From: Gammaproteobacteria bacterium
Lineage (GTDB): Bacteria; Pseudomonadota; Gammaproteobacteria; Thiohalomonadales; Thiohalomonadaceae
DNA: 7,338 bases
Reading direction: 5' to 3'
Assembly (NCBI GenBank): GCA_015232955.1
Contig: JADFYS010000100.1
Span: 1-7,338, forward strand
Below are positions 1 to 7,100 of this stretch, piece after piece. The notes beneath the pieces are model-generated. The model saw nothing but the letters and a program-made list of their open reading frames with translations. It made no database searches and was not told where the DNA came from. The translations under genes and the position numbers were made by a program. Position 1 is the stretch's first letter, and each line of letters opens with the position of its first letter.

Positions 1-90
1 GCAGGAGGTAGTGCGAAGCAGGAGCCAGAGCCGAGAAGAGTCGCGCTTATCGGCTCTCTGGGACCAGCGTTTTCAGGGTTCTTGGGGATA
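1..90 (+). repeat. Dispersed direct repeat, copy 1 (left edge may be cut by window)
   Basis: This stretch matches 3381-3470 at 84 of 90 positions (differences at 50, 56, 62, 78, 79 and 87), and similarity stops sharply after 90. It contains a hairpin, AGAGCCGA (27-34) pairing with TCGGCTCT (50-57). It lies just before the coiled-coil gene and probably forms part of its leader. A second reading frame across it is open, but four of the six differences change the amino acid in frame 1 and all do in the adjacent frame, so it does not behave like conserved coding sequence. It may continue left of the window. Confidence 0.85.
27..57 (+). other. Hairpin in repeat copy 1
   Basis: Perfect 8-bp stem AGAGCCGA/TCGGCTCT around a 15-base loop. 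No T-run follows, so it is not a standard intrinsic terminator. It is more likely a structural part of the repeat element or of the 5' leader of the downstream gene. Confidence 0.5.
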
Positions 91-150
91 ATGGTGGATT
101 ATCAAAAGTCGATATTACATACGGCACTGCCTGACCAGACCGGTGGACCC

Positions 151-155
151 GGGAG
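151..155 (+). promoter_or_regulatory. Shine-Dalgarno site GGGAG for the coiled-coil SPOR gene
   Basis: GGGAG lies 7 bases before ATG 163. This decides the start: ATG 91 has only a GGGG run 3 bases upstream, and the TTG at 82 lies inside the dispersed repeat. Confidence 0.65.
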
Positions 156-162
156 AGATTCT

Positions 163-3100
163 ATGAAGAAAAAAAAGAGTTCTAGCAAAGAGAAGGCGCA
201 AAAAAGCTCCGCCTCTAAAGAGGTGCTGAGCAGCGTAGAGGCGTTGGCTGCGGGTAACGAATCGCTGCAATCTCTGCAGAGCATTCAGGAGCAGCTTGAT
301 GCGATGATCAAGCATCGTAAAAAGGAGCGTCGTCAGAACCAGGCGCTGCAGGATCAGGTCGCTGCTATCACCACACAGCTGGAACAGGCAGGTGAGGGAG
401 AGATCTCCCCCCTACAACAGGGAGAGCTGAAAGAGGTCCGTAAGGCGCTGCAGCAGCAGAGCGATCTCTTCGCTGAAAAGCAGCGACAGTTGGGTGACGA
501 GATCGCCCTCTGCACCGACCTAATCAAGCGGGTGGAGCAGCGCTTTGCGAAACTGAAAGGGGAGTGGCTCGAAACCCACCAAAAGACCGAAAAGCTTGAT
601 ATCGACTGTGAAGAGATCTATCGCAAGGCGGTGAGTCTGGATCAGAAGTTGCAGCAGTTTGCTGAGCGGCTCTATCAACCAGAAAAAGTGATGGCAGAGC
701 TACCACAGCAGCTTGAGAAGTTGCAAAAGCTCGTCTCGCGCCTTCAGAAAAATCAGAGTTCGGAGCAGGAGAAGAGTCGTCAGCGCCAGCTTGCGAGCGA
801 AGAAGAGAGCAGTGCCCGTCTGCAACAGCTGGATGGGCAGATTACCCAACTCACGCTCCAAGAGCGGGAGCAGGAAGAGGCGATCCAGCAGCAGCGAGAA
901 GAGCTGAAGCAGATTGCTGAAGAGCGAAAGGGGAATAAAAAGGCCGCCTATGCGCTGCGCCAAGAGCTGCTGCAAGAGATCATCGCCCAGTCAAAAATCA
1001 CTTTAGAGTCAGCACTCACTTCCGCTAAAGTCTCTGCAGAAGAGCTACTGCTACAACAGAAGCAGGCGCTTGAAGCGAAGAGCAACGCTGTAGTTGAGCA
1101 GCTGGATCAGAAAATAGAAGCGATTCAGCAGCAGAGTGAGCAGATACCGCAGTTGGCGCAAGAGCTAGCGGGACTCTCTTCGGCGGTGGATGCCTTAAGT
1201 AGTCTCTTGGAGGAGGAGCAGCAGGCGTTCGCCGGTGAGCGAGCGAGCGTCGATGAGTTGCTGCAGAGTCTTGGGCAAGAGGTGAACACCCTCTCTACCC
1301 GCCAGACAGAAGAGATTCTTCCGCTCAAGGGTGCGATGGAGACGCTGGAGCAGCAGCTGCAGCAGCTGCGGAGCGAGGTGGATGGAGAGATTACCGCCCT
1401 CTCCCAACAGTCAGATGAGGTGACTCCGTTCCAGAGGGAGCTGGAGTCACAGAAGAGTGATATCGAACAGCTGGCGGTAGAACTCCGTGATCTGATCGCC
1501 GCTCAGGGGGAGACCGTCGCCCCGTTGACTCTGAAGCTATCGTCGTTAGAGGCGGGTGTTAGCGCGATCACTGCCCGGCTGGATGAAGTTGAGCCGCTTC
1601 GGACAACGGTGGATCGCCTCGAGGAGACGCTTCAGCAGCTCAAGGCAGAGGCTGCAGCGCAACTACAGCGTCAGGATGAGGCGATCCCGGCACTGGATGC
1701 ACAGCTGCAGCGGCTGGAGGCGAAAGGAGAACAGCTACAGCAAGAGCTGACACAACAGCGGCAGAGTGTAGAGCGGGGGCGAGGGAAGATGGCACGCCTC
1801 GATGAGAAGATCGACCTCATTCGCCAACAGCTGGAGGAGGAGCTTCGCAGTGCAGAGGTGAGACAGGAGGAGCAGCTTCCTCAAGTTGAGGCAGAGATCG
1901 AGACCCTGCGGGCGAACCTCAATAAACTCTCCGGGGCGGTGGACCAGCAGCAACAGCTGCTCCAGCAGCAGGAAGAGAAGCTGGAGAGAGAGGGGGATCA
2001 CACTATCCGGTTACTGCAGCAGCTGGAGGAGAAGATGGATAGCCTCTTCAGCGAACTGCAGCAGCGCTATAGTGCAGAGCAGATCCGCAACGATGAGGCA
2101 CTGCAACAGCTCACCATTCGACAGGAAGAGAGCCAGCAGCGGTTGGGCGATCTTGCCGCCATCACTGGTACTCTCCATCCACTTCTCACCGACATTCACG
2201 GACAGTATAGTGCGGTACGGAAGGAGACGGAGGCGCTACAGCAGGAGCAGCGACAAGAGCAGGCTCGGGGAGAGGCGCTTGCAAAACGGATCGAAGTGCT
2301 GGAGCCGCTTGAAGAGATTAGCAGTAATCAGCAGGCGCTGTTACAACAGCTGCGTGATACCCAGCAGCAGTATGCAGAGGAGCAGCGACGGCTGCTCGAG
2401 ACCGACACTGAACAGTCACTCGATATTAATGAGCTCGATCTCAATCAGCAGCAGCTGCAGCTCGATCTCGAATCCGTTGCCAAACAGCAGAAGGATCAGC
2501 AGCAGCAGATTATCGATAATGAGGATACGCTCTTTGCGGGGATGCGCTCTCTGCTCCTGCGTTGGCGTATCGCCGCGGTTGCGATCCTCCTCTCCTTTGC
2601 TCTGAGCGCCTATCTCTATCTGATGCCGCAGCACTCATCCTCTCGTACTGTCGCCGTGGCACCCACAGTCATCGTCCCGAAGGCGACGGTACAGAGTGAT
2701 GGGAACGCAGAGACCACAGCCGCAGTTACTGCCCTGAATGCACGCATCGGCGAACTTGAAATGCAGCTGACAGAGATGCGAGGGGAGTCGCATACGGAAC
2801 GCCCAAAACCTGATAGCCTATGGGAGCATCAACGGCAACAGTTGCAGGAGGAGATTCGTCAGCTACAGCAGGAGCAGAAGCGGTTGCGGCAAGAGCTGAA
2901 GCTTGTTGGTGAGCGCAGGAATCGCACCGCAGCGCAACCGCAACCCCAACCGCAAAAACAGCCGCTGGAAGAGCGTCAGGCAGAAGAGATCTCACCTCTG
3001 CCTGTCATTGAACTGCCGGATAAGAACGGCTCCTACTACACCATACAGCTCATTGGTGCCAAAAAGATGGGGTCAATTGACGCCTTTCTCCGGCAGGTAG

Positions 3101-3264
3101 AGAAGGATACGCCACTCACCCTCTATCAGGTCGCCACCCGAGAAAATCCGTGGTTTGTCATCACCTCCGGCCGCTATCCATCACTGGCAGAGGCGCTGCA
3201 GGGGTTAAAGCAGCGATCTGACTGGGTGGGGCGCTACCGGGCATGGGTGAGGAAGATTCCGTAA
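163..3264 (+). CDS. Giant coiled-coil inner-membrane protein with C-terminal SPOR domain (DamX-like topology)
   Basis: Product of 1033 residues from ATG 163. The N-terminus is Lys/Ser-rich (MKKKKSSSKEK) with no signal peptide. Residues about 30-795 are an almost unbroken Gln/Glu/Leu-rich coiled coil. Residues 803-821 (IAAVAILLSFALSAYLYLM) form one membrane helix, preceded by LLLRWR, so by the positive-inside rule the long coil is cytoplasmic. After it come a periplasmic coiled coil (about 850-920), a QPQPQPQ linker (from about 925) and a SPOR-like domain (about 958-1033, starting YYTIQLIGAKK and including PWFVITSGRYPSLAEAL). SPOR domains bind denuded septal peptidoglycan. In DamX, FtsN and relatives they follow a single membrane helix, but the cytoplasmic part there is far shorter. 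Inferred role: an envelope-spanning scaffold or tether, perhaps at division sites. Start 163 is preferred for its GGGAG site; ATG 91 and TTG 82 are in frame but poorly spaced or rare, and the frame is open to the left edge. Membrane topology and domain are secure, the cellular role is not. Confidence 0.9.
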   Translation: MKKKKSSSKEKAQKSSASKEVLSSVEALAAGNESLQSLQSIQEQLDAMIKHRKKERRQNQALQDQVAAITTQLEQAGEGEISPLQQGELKEVRKALQQQSDLFAEKQRQLGDEIALCTDLIKRVEQRFAKLKGEWLETHQKTEKLDIDCEEIYRKAVSLDQKLQQFAERLYQPEKVMAELPQQLEKLQKLVSRLQKNQSSEQEKSRQRQLASEEESSARLQQLDGQITQLTLQEREQEEAIQQQREELKQIAEERKGNKKAAYALRQELLQEIIAQSKITLESALTSAKVSAEELLLQQKQALEAKSNAVVEQLDQKIEAIQQQSEQIPQLAQELAGLSSAVDALSSLLEEEQQAFAGERASVDELLQSLGQEVNTLSTRQTEEILPLKGAMETLEQQLQQLRSEVDGEITALSQQSDEVTPFQRELESQKSDIEQLAVELRDLIAAQGETVAPLTLKLSSLEAGVSAITARLDEVEPLRTTVDRLEETLQQLKAEAAAQLQRQDEAIPALDAQLQRLEAKGEQLQQELTQQRQSVERGRGKMARLDEKIDLIRQQLEEELRSAEVRQEEQLPQVEAEIETLRANLNKLSGAVDQQQQLLQQQEEKLEREGDHTIRLLQQLEEKMDSLFSELQQRYSAEQIRNDEALQQLTIRQEESQQRLGDLAAITGTLHPLLTDIHGQYSAVRKETEALQQEQRQEQARGEALAKRIEVLEPLEEISSNQQALLQQLRDTQQQYAEEQRRLLETDTEQSLDINELDLNQQQLQLDLESVAKQQKDQQQQIIDNEDTLFAGMRSLLLRWRIAAVAILLSFALSAYLYLMPQHSSSRTVAVAPTVIVPKATVQSDGNAETTAAVTALNARIGELEMQLTEMRGESHTERPKPDSLWEHQRQQLQEEIRQLQQEQKRLRQELKLVGERRNRTAAQPQPQPQKQPLEERQAEEISPLPVIELPDKNGSYYTIQLIGAKKMGSIDAFLRQVEKDTPLTLYQVATRENPWFVITSGRYPSLAEALQGLKQRSDWVGRYRAWVRKIP
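2569..2625 (+). other. Transmembrane helix of the coiled-coil SPOR protein
   Basis: Nineteen consecutive uncharged residues, mostly Ala, Leu, Ile and Val (residues 803-821 from start 163). Arg-Trp-Arg precedes the helix and a polar Pro/Gln/Ser stretch follows it. It is the only hydrophobic segment in the protein, which makes it a bitopic N-in/C-out membrane protein with about 800 residues inside and about 210 outside. Confidence 0.9.
3034..3261 (+). other. SPOR domain (C-terminal, peptidoglycan-binding type)
   Basis: Residues 958-1033. It has the SPOR pattern of an opening beta strand (YYTIQL), a helix (IDAFLRQVEK), a strand pair around the conserved 'PW[FY]V-x(2)-[ST]G-x-Y' core (PWFVITSGRY) and a following helix (SLAEALQGLKQ). 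The core is close to that of enterobacterial DamX as I remember it. Known SPOR domains bind glycan strands lacking stem peptides. The usual Gly-Ala-Phe after the first strand is replaced by Gly-Ala-Lys. Confidence 0.85.
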
Positions 3265-3337
3265 CGGCATATCCTCAAAACAGTGATTCCTGAGAGCAGA
3301 TAAGTGCGACGCTTCTGCGTTTCGATCTCATTCAATA

Positions 3338-3349
3338 GAATCACGATTC
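3338..3349. repeat. Short inverted repeat GAATC-AC-GATTC
   Basis: Perfect 5-bp arms with a 2-base centre, between the end of the SPOR gene and repeat copy 2. It may be a small protein-binding site or the edge of the dispersed element. The rest of 3265-3380 holds no clear terminator: the best candidate, ACGC-TTCT-GCGT at 3309-3320, has only 4 bp and no T-run. Confidence 0.35.
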
Positions 3350-3380
3350 ATGCGACTTCATCACGCACGACTGCAAGGAT

Positions 3381-3470
3381 GCAGGAGGTAGTGCGAAGCA
3401 GGAGCCAGAGCCGAGAAGAGTCGCGCTTACCGGCTTTCTGGAACCAGCGTTTTCAGGTATCTTGGGTATA
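3381..3470 (+). repeat. Dispersed direct repeat, copy 2
   Basis: Same orientation as copy 1, 3380 bp downstream, 84/90 identical. The hairpin survives with one G-U pair and a lost terminal pair (3407-3414 with 3430-3437). Together the copies bracket the coiled-coil SPOR gene. Sequence just upstream (about 3338-3380) may also belong to the element, but the matching part of copy 1 lies outside the window. Confidence 0.85.
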
Positions 3471-3489
3471 GTCCCCCTTCATTAAATCC

Positions 3490-3510
3490 CCCTCTCCCAT
3501 TGGGAGAGGG
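3490..3510. repeat. REP-like GC-rich intergenic hairpin
   Basis: CCCTCTCCC (3490-3498), loop ATT, GGGAGAGGG (3502-3510) make a perfect 9-bp stem. CCGGGGTGAGGG follows. Hairpins of this CCCTCTCCC/GGGAGAGGG type with that tail recur between genes in many gammaproteobacteria. It has no T-run, so it may stabilise mRNA ends or limit read-through from the SPOR gene rather than act as a classic terminator. Confidence 0.6.
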
Positions 3511-3627
3511 CCGGGGTGAGGGCTAAAACAGGCCAGGGGAGTGAAAGGTTCCAAGAGTTTGGCTGGTTTTAACTCCAGAGTGCAGCTGTCCAGCGGTGCA
3601 TACCGAAGATAAGAAACGAAAATATAG

Positions 3628-3650
3628 TTGAATTATTCTCTAATAATCAA
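3628..3650. repeat. Imperfect AT-rich inverted repeat
   Basis: TTGAATTATT (3628-3637) and AATAATCAA (3642-3650) pair across a CTCT loop with one bulged base. No T-run follows directly. It could be an operator half-site pair, or chance in AT-rich DNA. Confidence 0.3.
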
Positions 3651-3775
3651 TTTGTTACAAGCGTTTTTTTGATGATTATCCAGCGTCCGTAAGGGCGGGC
3701 TCTGGTTCTAGAGCGGGGTGTAAATCGGCAGATGAATGGTGCCGAGATATAGGATAAGTGATTGATAACACACTT

Positions 3776-3788
3776 CATTCAATGAATG
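3776..3788. repeat. Palindrome CATTCA-A-TGAATG
   Basis: Perfect 6-bp arms around a single central base, in the intergenic region about 400 bp before the lipoprotein gene. The size and odd centre suit a dimeric regulator site. The function is unproven. Confidence 0.35.
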
Positions 3789-3981
3789 TTAAAAAAGTGT
3801 ACAGGTTATTTTTTTGACGGATGTCAGAGGCTCATCTCCTCTTCTGTGTGCAATGGACTTCTCATTGAGGTTGCTTGTGCTTGATTTCTAAAATAGCCAT
3901 AATTTTCAGCAATTTGTGTATTGTCGTGAATAAGAAGACTCTTTAATTTCTACTCTTCAACACCCTGCAGCAAGGAAGAGA

Positions 3982-4050
3982 ATGTCCCAGTTTATGGGGG
4001 CTTGCGTAGCGCCAAAATTTAATTGTAAATGCATTATGAATGCATTGTAA
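3982..4050 (+). CDS. Possible 22-residue leader or small protein
   Basis: The frame ATG 3982 to TAA 4048-4050 encodes a 22-residue peptide beginning MSQFMGACVAPKF and containing three Cys. AAGGA at 3972-3976 sits 5 bases upstream, a fair ribosome site. The frame's end overlaps the 11-bp tandem array, so it may exist by chance. No family is recognised. Low confidence; listed only because of the ribosome site. Confidence 0.15.
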   Translation: MSQFMGACVAPKFNCKCIMNAL

Positions 4051-4065
4051 ATGAATTGTAAGCAA
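4022..4065. repeat. Four 11-bp tandem units with two AATGCATT palindromes
   Basis: Units ATTGTAAATGC (4022-4032), ATTATGAATGC (4033-4043), ATTGTAAATGA (4044-4054) and ATTGTAAGCAA (4055-4065). Across the junctions lie two self-complementary AATGCATT sites (4028-4035 and 4039-4046) with centres 11 bp apart, about one helical turn. They therefore face the same side of the DNA. This is the arrangement expected of a cooperative regulator-binding array, placed upstream of the probable lipoprotein promoter. Confidence 0.6.
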
Positions 4066-4084
4066 TTATTATTGGTTAAATATC

Positions 4085-4112
4085 TTGCCAAAAACGGTCT
4101 TTTTGGTGTAGT
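4085..4112 (+). promoter_or_regulatory. Candidate promoter of the lipoprotein gene
   Basis: TTGCCA (4085-4090) and TGTAGT (4107-4112) are separated by 16 bases and lie about 80 bases before the start codon. The -35-like box is good, the -10-like box weak. That would suit an activated promoter, with the 11-bp array just upstream. Other weak pairings exist in this AT-rich stretch. Confidence 0.25.
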
Positions 4113-4181
4113 GTTCGCATCGAATAGGGTTCTGATGGGGATATTTCCCTTAACAAAAAAAAGATTATTCACTTGACATAC

Positions 4182-4185
4182 AGGA
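4182..4185 (+). promoter_or_regulatory. Shine-Dalgarno site AGGA for the lipoprotein gene
   Basis: AGGA lies 7 bases before ATG 4193 in an A-rich context that should stay unpaired. It fixes the start immediately ahead of a lipoprotein signal peptide. Confidence 0.7.
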
Positions 4186-4192
4186 AAAAATA

Positions 4193-7100
4193 ATGACCAA
4201 AAACAGTTCTGCAGCCATCCGTTGGACACGACTCTCGGCAATTGCGGCAGGTGTAGCTATGGCTCTCAGCTGCTCTACAGGCGATGATGATTCGACATCG
4301 ACCGCAGCCACCACTACCCCTGCTGAAAACACTGAACAGGTCACACAGCCTCTTGTGATAGAGAAAAGCTACTCTACCAAGGTTGTGGGAAATGGCTATG
4401 CTGTAGGCTGTACGGTCACCGACTCTGCCGGCAACACCTTTAGTGAACTGGGAAAAGGCGGCTACAAGCTGGCCGGAACACCCTCGGGCAAGATAACTGC
4501 AACTGGCTGTACAGATTCGGCAACGAACGAGAAGATGGGGGTACTTGTCGCGCCCGCGCTGGAGTCTGCGGTGACGGGGAAAAGGGGCAGAACCTTTGAG
4601 AAGACAGAGAGCGGTGCAGATGGGGTTGTCTCGCTGCTCACCACTATGAAAGCGAAGCTCATCGACAAAGGGATGACCCCGGAAGAGGCGAGGAAAAAGG
4701 TCAACAAGATGGTGGGGCTACCCGAAGAGACCGATGTCAGCCAACTTGATCACCTCGCTACCTCGACCCAGAGCGGTTCGACCGTAGGCAAGACAGTGGT
4801 TACAGCCGTCTCCCGCTCCATCGCTCAGCTCAACTCCACAATGGAGATCATCTCTAGGGCGACAGGGGGAAGCGTTGTCTCTGAGGATATTCTCGACGCC
4901 CTTATGGATGAGACCGGTGAAGATGAGGAGTTGGGGGTAGTGCTAAAAGATGCCGACAAACTCTCCAATGTCATGACCGGAAAGTTTAGTGTTGCCCCCG
5001 AGGCGGCAAAGGCGATTGCCAACACCACCAAGAAGGTGAATGACGCCCTCGGTACCAAAGTGTTTGGGAATAATACCGAAGATGAAGAGGTCGATACTGC
5101 CGAGTTGGCAACATTCCTCGAAGATCTTGCACAGCTAACCACGGTAGCAGTTCGGGAGCTGGACGATGAGATTGACGCCGCTATTGCCGGTGATCTCACT
5201 CTGTTAGAGTCAATGGACGACCTTGAAGAGATAGAGACCCTTGCCGAGGCGATCCAGATCGCCAAAGAAGGTTTCATTGTAGAGATCATTGAAGAGGATG
5301 AGCCGGAGGAAGATCCTGAAACTGATGGGGCAACAACACCAGGTGGTGAGTTAACCAATGGTGTGATTGGTGGCGGTTTGAGCGGTGATGCCGGTGATGA
5401 AATTGTTGACACCGATGGCGAAGGAGATTCTCCGCAAGAAGATGGAGATGACCCAGCGGCATCCGGTGACGATCCGGAGGAGTCCGATGATCCTCAGGAC
5501 GAGGCTGATGATGAAGTAGATGAGGTCGTGGATGAGGCACCTGTCTATGTCGATCCTAATCCTTATGTCCCCCCAACTGAACCGGCAGTCGATACCAGCT
5601 GTGAAGGAGATGAGATCCGCTTGATGGATCTTGAAGAGGATGAGAACGGTGAGATCAACATTCATGTCTGGGAAAACGATCATTATATCGATCTCCGACT
5701 AAGTGCCGAGTGCTATCTGCCTGAACCTGAGGATCAGGGGGGGAGTGAAAAGCGGCGAACTGGTTATCAGAAACCAGCGGTATTTACGGTCTATGTCAGC
5801 GGTGGCAATGACGCAGATAAATTTATGATCGATAGCAAGGGGTGGTTACGCTTTATTGACGGTGCTACACCTGATTATGAGAATCCCGGTGATAGTGATG
5901 GCGACAATATCTACAATATCGAAGTGACAGCTACCGAAGGTAGACGCACGATCACCAAGAAGTTTAATATCACCGTAAATGACCAAACCGTAGAGTTGGA
6001 GTACAGTGAAGGGAGTATTGACCAGCTATTCAGAGAAGGGTTTGCAATGATTGATCCCCACGGTCAGCAAAACGGAGTTCCTGATGTCCGTCTGGTTGCT
6101 CTTGGGTTTGACACCACAGAAGGGACAACCATCAGTGAGACCAGTTACACACTTCAGGGAGATCCCGAAACCCGTTTTAGTGATACTCAGGGCTTCACCG
6201 AAGTCCTTAACGATGGCCGATTAGTTCCTACTGCTGATGATTGGAAGATTAGTTCGGGACACCATTTTAGCACGATGCTTTTTAAGGAGAGTATGGGGGA
6301 CCTTGACAATCTGGATGAAGGGCAGTTATCTGCAGAGACTGCCGACATCTCGGGTCAAAATATTCAGGCAACCCTGCGTGAGCACTCCTGGGACGGCGCG
6401 AAGATTGTTGATTATATCGACCCCGAAGCGCTGTTTCCTGATGGTGCATCGCTCTCATATCTAGAGTTTCAGACCGATGGTGGGAGCTTAGTGAGATTCT
6501 TCTGGCGCAAGCCACCGCAAGATCAACAGGCGTCAGAGGGAACCTATTGTGGTGACTTCTCTCCTGAGTTGATTGCCTCCGGTAATTGTGAAACAACCAG
6601 ACTGAACAGGCCCAGTGAAAACGGTGGAGGGCTATATGGACTAGACTCTTTTACACCTACGACTCTAGATGAGCTGTTTGCCACCAACAGCTACTACGAC
6701 CTCTTTTACACCAATGATGGTAGAACCTATGCCCGCTTTGACGATGAACTTGGCGAGGTCACCTATCTCACAAGACTCTGGGATGAAGAGACGGAAGAGT
6801 GGCTAGAGACCGAAATTGAGACTCTGTCATACGAAACCAGTATCCTAAGTAATGGCACTGAAGTGGTTGTCTTTGATGCACCGCCGAACAGCTATAGTGA
6901 CAATCCACCCAGGATTGCTTTGGCAGTGATAGATGGTTTCCTGCGTCGTGGTGATGTGATGACTTATCAGAATGAAGGTACTATGGTTCTCAATACCACC
7001 GCCTGGAACGCTATCAGTGCGGCCGCAAGCCTGGGTGAAGACGCCGATAATGACGGTGTGGTTAACGCAGAGGATCCCGCGCCATTTGATAACCGCAACT

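Larger units (their letters stand above)
3471..4192. other. Long intergenic region without a convincing gene
   Basis: About 720 bases between the second repeat copy and the lipoprotein gene. It begins with the REP-like hairpin and becomes clearly AT-rich further right (13 G/C in 60 bases at 4021-4080, against 33 in 60 at 2821-2880). Reading frames on both strands are short and lack supported starts, apart from one 22-codon frame at 3982. It contains inverted repeats at 3628-3650 and 3776-3788 and the palindromic tandem array at 4022-4065. The content suggests regulatory DNA for the downstream gene. An unrecognised small RNA cannot be excluded. Confidence 0.6.

Noticed and set aside
2440..2520. 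CAG-rich runs as a microsatellite
   Set aside because: They are explained by Gln codons of the coiled coil and are interrupted by Asp, Leu and Ile codons; no long pure triplet run exists.
1886..2605. A 239-codon open frame in frame +2 inside the coiled-coil gene
   Set aside because: Its Ser/Arg-rich product arises from CAG/GAG codons read one base off. It lies wholly inside a strong coiled-coil gene and has no domain signal.
3379..3471. A 30-codon frame (beginning MQEVVRSRSQ) across repeat copy 2, also open in copy 1
   Set aside because: Every difference between the copies changes an amino acid in this frame, so there is no sign of protein-level selection. It is treated as part of a non-coding repeat.
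4173..4178. TTGACA as a -35 box
   Set aside because: It lies only 15 bases before the start codon, overlapping the ribosome site region, so its -10 box would fall inside the gene, where none is seen.
3957..4241. A 94-codon minus-strand frame in the intergenic region
   Set aside because: It begins at TTG inside the lipoprotein signal sequence with no ribosome site and runs through AT-rich repeat DNA. Its composition is not protein-like.
4825..5412. A 195-codon minus-strand frame rich in Ser
   Set aside because: Antisense shadow of the acidic lipoprotein gene: Asp/Glu codons read backwards give Ser/Ile/Val. The sense frame is continuous with a lipoprotein signal and domains.
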